Shown: piece by piece, positions 57,145-64,000 of the stretch
Layout of the letters: the number at the start of each line of letters is the position of its first letter
Numbering within the stretch: position 1 is the first letter of the stretch
Assembly: GCF_020360975.1 (NCBI RefSeq)
Contig: NW_025408679.1
Coordinates: 248,001-312,000 of the forward strand
Source of the DNA: Hirsutella rhossiliensis
Taxonomy: Eukaryota > Ascomycota > Sordariomycetes > Hypocreales > Ophiocordycipitaceae
Length of the DNA stretch: 64,000 nucleotides
Reading direction: 5' to 3'
The notes under the pieces: model-generated
Seen by the model: only the letters and a program-made list of their open reading frames with translations
Databases searched by the model: none
What the model was told of the DNA's origin: nothing
Program-made: the position numbers and the translations under genes

Positions 57145-58516
57145 TATAAAATATACTTATAATAGCCTATACCCTTACTATCTATACTTTATTTATCTAA
57201 GCTATATCTTTTATATAAAAGGTATATATTTAAATATTAAAGGTATAATTTATAGCTAGCGCGACTATTACTTTAAAAGGTTATCTTAATACCCTTAGTA
57301 ATAATATATTTAACCTTCTTAAGCTTATAGTAGCGCTAAGAATTTTAGTAGCTGATTTTATTATATATTACTAGAATTATAGCTTACTATCTATAAAAAC
57401 TCTAAGAATTATAGTACTCTCCTTAAGTTAGATCTCTTAGCCTTTAATTAAAAACAGCCTATTATTATTATATATAATAGCTTATATAGAATAAATAATA
57501 ATTATATTATTTACTTTAAAGGTTATACTACTATATACCTCTTACTTAAGTATATTATTAATAGCTACTTAAATACTATCTTAGTTTACTTCTATAGTAA
57601 GCTTAGTTACTTAAGCTAAGTAATTATTTATAAATATAATCGAGCTAGGTTTTACTTTAATTCTTCTTTAAACTAGGTCTATATTAAAGAAAAGGAATAA
57701 ATTTAGTAATAGTAGTAATCTTTAAAGGAGGCCTACTTAAGGTAGCTCCTATTATTCTAATATATACTTATTAACTATAAATAAGACTATTTACTTAAAA
57801 TAAAAAGTATTTATCTATCTTACTAGTTTAGCTAATATCCTTTTTAATTTTATCCTCTTAAGTAGTCTTTCCTTATAAAATCTATTATAAGCGCTTATAA
57901 CGTTAAAACTAATTAAGCTAAGTACTTTATAGTTATACTAAGCCTTATAAACTTATTCTTATAGTAGTAGTAGTATATACTTAGTAAATTATTACTTTCT
58001 TACTTTAAAGTAATTTATAGGTAAAAGACTATAAGTTTTTACTATATATAAGATATACTTAGCTATAACCGCTTTAAGTATTTTACTAAGCGTCGATAAA
58101 AGTAAGATTAGTCGCTATACCTTAACTATTATATAGTTATCTTTATCTAGCTTCTTTAATAGGATAAATTTTAAATTTTTCTATTAATAAGGTACTATAC
58201 TATCTTAAAGAGATATATTAAAGGGAGTAAATATTTAATCCTTTACTACTAGCTAAAGTTACCTTTATACTACTATTAGAAGTTTATTTTCTTTAAGTAC
58301 TTTTTATAGTTTCGCTATTATAACCTTTTCCTTAACCCCTCTTAAATTTAACTTAAGTATAGGTATTACTTTATACTATAGTCGCACCCCTTTATCTTTA
58401 ACTCTTATAAGTAAAGGTAGAAAGAAGGTACTAAGTAGCTTATTTACTTAGTTTACTTTATCTTTAGTTATCGATCTATCCCCTTTCTTTAAAGGTAGTA
58501 CTTTATTACCTATAAT
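57145..58516 (-). pseudogene. Tad-like LINE, linker and reverse transcriptase part
   Basis: The minus strand starts at the FFPP/AKPWKAPGE linker (58460-58280), then at 57930-57840 reads LISFNVISAYNRFYKERLLKRIKL-x-RILAKLVR. This matches LINE RT block 3-4 (FDVKGAYNGV...RLL-RL...G-P-LVRW). The catalytic FADD block downstream is unreadable. The same LINE resumes left of element G at 43619. Its 5' end is cut by Copia E. Confidence 0.72.
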
Positions 58517-58991
58517 TATTATAAAGCGTAGCTTAATTTCGTAGTTCTCGGAGATATCCCTTAGTATAAGGGACCTAGGAAGCTAAAAAACAGATTTTAA
58601 GGAAGGAGCTAAAAGGAGGTGCAGAGAGGAGGTAGGGGCAAGAGGGGAAGCAGAAGTAGCGATAGCTTCCTATAGAGGTAGCGAGAGATAAGACGGATAT
58701 GCCGGCAACGGCTAGAAAGGAGGGGAAAAACCGGTAAATAGCTCGGTAGTTAAAAGGATATTAGTAGCTTCTTTAAGTAGGATCTTCTTTATTAATTAAG
58801 ATACTAGATAGGTATAAAGAGGGGCGTTAGATAGGGGAAAGAAGGATAATTAAGGTAATATAATAATTACTCCCCTACCGTAATTACTGCTCCCGTAAGA
58901 ATTAAATCTCTCTACCCTACCTATCCGACCCCTTACTTTTAATTTTACCTTCGTGCATTTTTATATACTTCTTATATCTCTCTTCGCGAGA
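58517..58991 (+). repeat. 5' LTR of Copia E
   Basis: 475 bp. It starts TATTATAAAGCGTAGC, where copy C has TGTCGCGAAGCGTGGC: here CG as well as TG have become TA. It ends CTTCGCGAGA, followed by the primer site at 58992. Confidence 0.9.
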
Positions 58992-61900
58992 GTTATAAGC
59001 CTAGGAGGAATAGTATTCCTATACCTTTCGGCTGCTATAAAAGGCACCCTTCTTATATCCCTCGTAGCTCCCTTTTACCCCTCTTACTAGAAAAGCCGAT
59101 TTTTAACCGACTTTTCTACCCCCTCTCTCCGCAACGATAATAAAATTCGACTCCTCTACCGTCCCTACGGTCTATAGGACGATTCTTATAGAGCCCTAAG
59201 ATTAGGATAAGTAGGTAAAGGAGCTACGGGCTCGTATAGATAGAACTATTTATAATTTAGTCTTCTCTAATAAGTAGGACCCTCTCGAGCCCCCTCTTCG
59301 TCCTAGGGTAACGGAATTTATAGAGGGAGCATCCCTCTTCTCCGAGCTAACCTCCGTATAATAGAGAACTTTTTCTGCTGCCTTAGGTAACTACGAGAGT
59401 CACCGTAAGGAATACCTTTACGAGATAAAGCTACTAACTACCGTACGTATAGTAATAACGGAATCCGTTAGTGCCGTAAAGCTAATTACTCTTTAAGAGG
59501 AAGAGACTCCTAAGTAGTAGCTTTTAAAGCTCGAGACCTTAATAGCTCCCTCGAGAGGTTATATAACTAACCGTATTAGGAAGACCTATACGGCCTACTT
59601 AAGAGCTTTTTCTCCTAGGAACCTACTAGCTTCTTCGTAGCTAGCTAAGTAGGAAGAAATCCTTAAGGAAGCTAACTAATACTTCCTTATAGAAGCTCTT
59701 TCCGGCTAGTAGCTATAGGATATATCTCTGCTAATAAAGCCTATTAGTAACGGTTACTCGACTATCTTTCGAGAAGCTAGCCGGGAACTAGATAAAGAAG
59801 CTACTAGAGTATAATAGCAAGCAGTCTTATTCCTTCGTAGCTAGCACTCGACCTAGACGGCTCGACCTATAGCTGCTGCAGCCCCTATTACTGCGGCCCC
59901 CGCTGCTGCTGTTACGGCTGTTGCTCCTTCGGCTCCTCCTTCCTTAAGAGCCTTAACACCGTTATTAACGGCTGCCCCGGTCCCGGCCCTGGCTCCGCCT
60001 CTTACTCCGGGCCCTGCCCCGGTCCCGTTAGTTAGACAGGCCCGACTAGTCCCCTAATAGACCTTTTAGTCCGTTAGTCGAAAAATTAGGGAACTAGTCG
60101 AAATCGAACCTCTTCGTTAAAATTAGTAATAAGGGGTAAAAAGGGGAGGTTTTTAAGTAGACCTTCCGGATTAGGACGAGGATTCCTCGAAGAAATAAAA
60201 GACTAGACGACGAAACGGCTGCCTAGTATATAAATCCCTAGGTCATCGATTATTATAATACTAGTAGGTCTTTAAGGAAAACCGACCTAAAGGATTTAAC
60301 CCTTTAAAGAGGCTATAAGAAACGATATAATAGTCTCTTAAGGAGGACCCCTCGCTATAGAAGAAGATAGACGAGATTTAGGTTACTAAGAAATAGCAGC
60401 TAACGCCGCTGCCCTTATTTAAGCCGTAAATTCGAGGAAAAATCGTTAGTATAGCAAATCTAGTATTCGTCTTCCCTAAGGATTAGTAAGACTAACCGTT
60501 AGGACCCTCCGACTATCCCCTACGAAAATTAGCTATCCTTAACTCCGGTGCTTCCCTTAATATCTATAATATACTCTTACGATTCCGGTCCTTTAAGAAG
60601 GCATAGAGGGAATACCTTATTACCGGGGAATTAACCGTACGGATAGAGGGGTATAGAAGGGTAAATTTTACGATAAAATTGCCTAATAGGTCTATACGAA
60701 TTCTTCGACGAAAAAGGGTAGCTTTTTGCCCTCGATTTTTAACGAGCCTAATTTCCTTCCGCTTTCTTTAAAAGGAAGGGATCTTCTAGGATACGACGTC
60801 TAAGCCTATAAGGCTAGTCTAGAAGAATTAGACTATCGGGCTTATCGAGGAAAATTTTTATTAATTTATTCTCGAATTCCGACCTATCCTTAGGAAGGAA
60901 TCTCTCGAGAAGTTAGCTTTCCCTACTTAAAGGAGGGTAGGTTTAAAGGACCCTCTTCTAGCAGCCTAAGGAAACGGTCTTCTTTAGCACGCACGACTTA
61001 GTTACCCGGGCCCCCTAGCTTTATATAAACTAGGATAATAATAGGGCGTACGAATAAGGGGCCTAAAGACTATCGAATGCGAATACTACGGCTAAGGGAA
61101 GACTAGGAGACGAATTTCTAAACGAACGCCTTTACGGCCGGACCAGCCGTATAAGGAAATTTAGGTCGACTAAACTAACGTCTCTAGGGATTAAGAAAGC
61201 TTCGTTAGGGTAATGTTTTTTATAGACGCCTTTTTAGGGATGGTTTTCCCCTATTTCTTATAGACCTACCTAAGTAAGTATAACTAGTCTACCCTCCGGG
61301 ACTTCGTTAACTAGATAAAATCCTACTTTAGCTATAAGGTAAAGAAGATATAGTCTAACGGAGAGCTATTTACGAAGGATATCTTAAATTAGCTTCGAAA
61401 AAGGGCATTTTACCCCTCCTATTAGCACCGAATACCTAGGCCTAGAACGGAGGGGTAGAAATATTAGGGGGTGCTATAATAGAAAGGGCCTATACGATAA
61501 GACTTACTATAAGGCTTCTATACGACCTTTAGAGGGAAGTCGTTAAGACCGCTTATTACCTTTAGAACCGGACCCCTAGAAGGACTACCTAAGGAATAGA
61601 CTAGAAATCCCCCCTTAAGCTCTTTATAAAGAAGAGGGCCTCGCTAGCCTACCTTCGTGCCTATACCTATAAGGCATACGTAATAACTACTAATATATAG
61701 CTAAAAAGGAAGAAGAAAAGAAAGCTTAATCCGAGAGCCTTTATTAGTTACCTCGTTAGTTATAATTCTACGAATATCTTCTAGATCTAGATTCCTCTTC
61801 TATAGAAGGTTATTTCGACTAGGGATATAATTTTCGACGAATCTAGCTTCTTTAACGGAAAGAGGGATTAATAGCCCCTCTTACTCTCTTAACGTTAGCT

Positions 61901-64000
61901 AATTTAGAAGATCTAAATTCCCCCTTCCTAATAGTCTTAAGAAGAGGTCCTAGATAAGGAAATAGAAGAAGAAACCGACGTTAAAGTAGTCGAGGATAAC
62001 GCCGACTTTAAAGAGGAAGCTACTAGATTAGATAATCTAAACAAAGAAGGAGACTATAGGAAAGCGGTAGAGCTAGAATACGCCTACCTCCCTATGCCTC
62101 CTCTTACGGAATAAGAAGAAGATCTAAAAGTAGCTTTTTTAGTTAGTCTTCCTATCTCGACCCCTAAGGGGGTAGGAAAGGCACCTCTCTTAAAGGATTA
62201 CTTAGCTGCCTTTTTATCCCTGCTTCGAGAAGTAAAGGAAGGTATAGGGCCCGATATAAAAAAAGACTAAGCTTTCCCTTATTTCGATCGTTTTTCCGAC
62301 TTCTACTTAACGCTAATAAAAGACGGTTCCTACGGAGCGTTTATAGCAGGCCGGCTCTTTAAGCTATAGTTATTAGCAAGGAAGGTATATAAAAGAGACC
62401 TCCCGGACCTACTAGTAAACTAAAAGTAGCTAGAAAAACACCCCTTTAAAGACTAGTTTTTCTAGGCCTAGAAAGACTACCTAGCCTTATACGAGGAGAT
62501 AGGGTCTTTTAAAGAGGTCCTTAAGGAAAAGGCAAGAGGAAAATAGGTCCTTAGCTATAAGTAGGTCTTTATCTATAAGACTAATAAATATAGCTTCCTT
62601 TAAAAGTATAAAGCCCGGCTAGTTATTTATAGGAATTAATAGGAAAAGGGGGATTTACCTACTAGGGCAACTACCCTAGTAGGGATGTCTTTTCGGACCC
62701 TTATAGCTATAGTAGTAGAGTTTAACCTCGAGCTCGATTAGATAGATATAGTTAACGCCTTTATTAACTACCTTCTTAAGGAAGAAGAAGTTATCTATAT
62801 ACGACTTCCTCCTAGTTTCTAATAACTAGGAAAGGTTCTACGGCTTAGGAAAGCTTTATATAGACTATAAAGATCACGCCTTCTTTAGCAATAGCATTTA
62901 ATAGGTTCCCTCGAAGCCCTAGGCTTTACGAAAGTCCCTTAGGAACCGTATATAATATAGAAGGGTAAAATTATAGTCTTCTTCTACGTCGACGATATTA
63001 TTTAAGCGTACCTAAAAGAGGAAGAGGCTACTACTAAGGAGGCTATACGAGGCCTATAATAAAAGTATAAGATAACTAAGCTAAGGGAGCTAAAGTAGTT
63101 CCTAGGGATATAAATCCTTCGGAATAAGTCCTAATAGACTATCTAGCTTACCTAAGACGCCTATATCGATAAGGTCGCTTATAAATTCCTCCTTAATTCC
63201 CTCGATAAGAAGCTTCCCCCTATACCTATATTAGACGAAGAGCTTTTACTTAATCTATCTTTTTAAGCTAGGGAGTAAGAGAAACTCTAATATTAATAGA
63301 AGGTAGGCTCCTTGCTTTTTTTAGCTATTTCTACTAGACCGGATATCTCTTTATAGTCTCCTAGCTAGTTAGGCATAACTAGAATCCTAGCCCTAGGCAT
63401 TAAGAAGTAGTAGATAGAGCTATCCTTTATCTCTATTTAACGAGATTATATAGTCTACGCCTAGGAGGGCTAGAAGGGAAGAAATAAGCTATAGAAATCT
63501 TCCTTTATTCGAGCGATTCGTCCTTTATAAATAATTCCTTAGATAGAAAGAGCTTATAAGCGTATATTATATCCCTTTTTAGAGGAACTATTGCTTAGAG
63601 AGCTTCGAAGTAAGCTACCGTTACGACTTCTAGTATAGAGGCAGAGCTACTAGCTCTCTTAGAAGCGTTAAAAGAAGCGATTTTCCTTAGCCGGCTACTA
63701 ATATCTCTATAACTCTAAATTCCGACCCCGTTAGCTATAGAATACGATAATATATAGACTATATAAATTCTTACGGAAAATAATAAGTTATTGACCTAGC
63801 TACGGTATATCGATATTTACTAGTATTAGTTATACTAAGAGGTCTAAAGGGGACTTATTTCCGTCCGTTAGGTTCTAACGGTATTAATAAAAGCCAACGG
63901 TCTTACGAAGCCCTTACCTAAGTAGAAGCTAGCTGTCTTTTTATAGTAAATTAAGCTAGAAGACGTTTAAGAGAAGCTATCCTTAAAAGCCCGCTTTAAG
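58517..64000 (+). mobile_element. Ty1/Copia element E, 3' end beyond the window
   Basis: The 5' LTR at 58517-58991 and internal region are collinear with D up to D position about 33,695, so roughly 830 bp including the 3' LTR lie outside. Relics occur in Copia order. gag is at about 59130-60060 (KLETLIAPSRGYITNRIRKTY near 59540). Integrase is at about 61080-61690 (NGELFTKDIL near 61357). RT is at about 62660-63260 (FFYVDDII near 62980-63003), and RNase H near 63730-63940. RIP is moderate and stops occur throughout. It is inserted in the LINE linker region. Confidence 0.92.

Noticed and set aside
1..64000. CRISPR arrays, bacterial operons, ribosomal RNA
   Set aside because: No regularly spaced repeats of that kind, and the splice signals and transposon families are fungal.

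Overview
This window is almost certainly transposon-dense, gene-poor heterochromatin of a filamentous ascomycete (Pezizomycotina). Over most of its length the dinucleotides CA and TG are nearly absent on both strands, while CG is largely kept and TA is in excess. This is the footprint of repeat-induced point mutation (RIP, CpA to TpA). Coding relics are readable only if TAA/TAG are taken as former CAA/CAG/TGG, ATA as former ATG and TAT/TAC as former TGT/CAT. No bacterial features, rRNA or CRISPR are seen.

Layout. 1-460: chromodomain end of an older Ty3/Gypsy element (minus). 461-548 plus 21310-~23455: Gypsy copy B2 (plus), whose 5' LTR is split by element A. 549-21304: chromovirus A (plus), with 470-bp LTRs and TSD ATATA. 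A was itself hit by chromovirus B (3444-10420, minus, 186-bp LTRs, TSD TCTTA) and by Copia copy C (12854-~18747, minus, the least mutated copy). 22353-22832: solo Copia LTR inside the zinc knuckle of B2. 23455-25060: unassigned CCHC relic. 25045-27690: internal Copia fragment F, then a LINE RNase H fragment. 28193-34524: Copia copy D (plus, TSD GATAT). ~35700-38054: hAT transposase relic. 38055-38345: LINE fragment. 38345-38815: possible transposase tail.

38818-42050 is the only substantial island with normal CA/TG content. It holds a 1.5-kb TA-flanked element with ~40-bp terminal inverted repeats that encloses an intact, intron-containing gene for a small secreted cysteine-rich (knottin-like) protein. 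Beside it lie a frameshifted pogo/Fot1-like transposase and a second, opposing pogo N-terminal fragment.

42100-43619 plus 57145-58516: one Tad-like LINE (minus) cut in two by G, a 13.5-kb Gypsy element (43620-57144, plus) that carries about 4.3 kb of unassigned coding relics behind its integrase. 58517-64000: Copia copy E (plus), running off the window end.

Apart from the knottin-like gene, no intact cellular gene is supported. The strongest leads are the transposon enclosing the secreted-protein gene (38818-40313), the GC-rich antisense ORF with its own TATA promoter inside chromovirus B (3930-5098), and the accessory ORFs of element G (52450-56767). All functional calls come from reading the sequence; no database search was possible.
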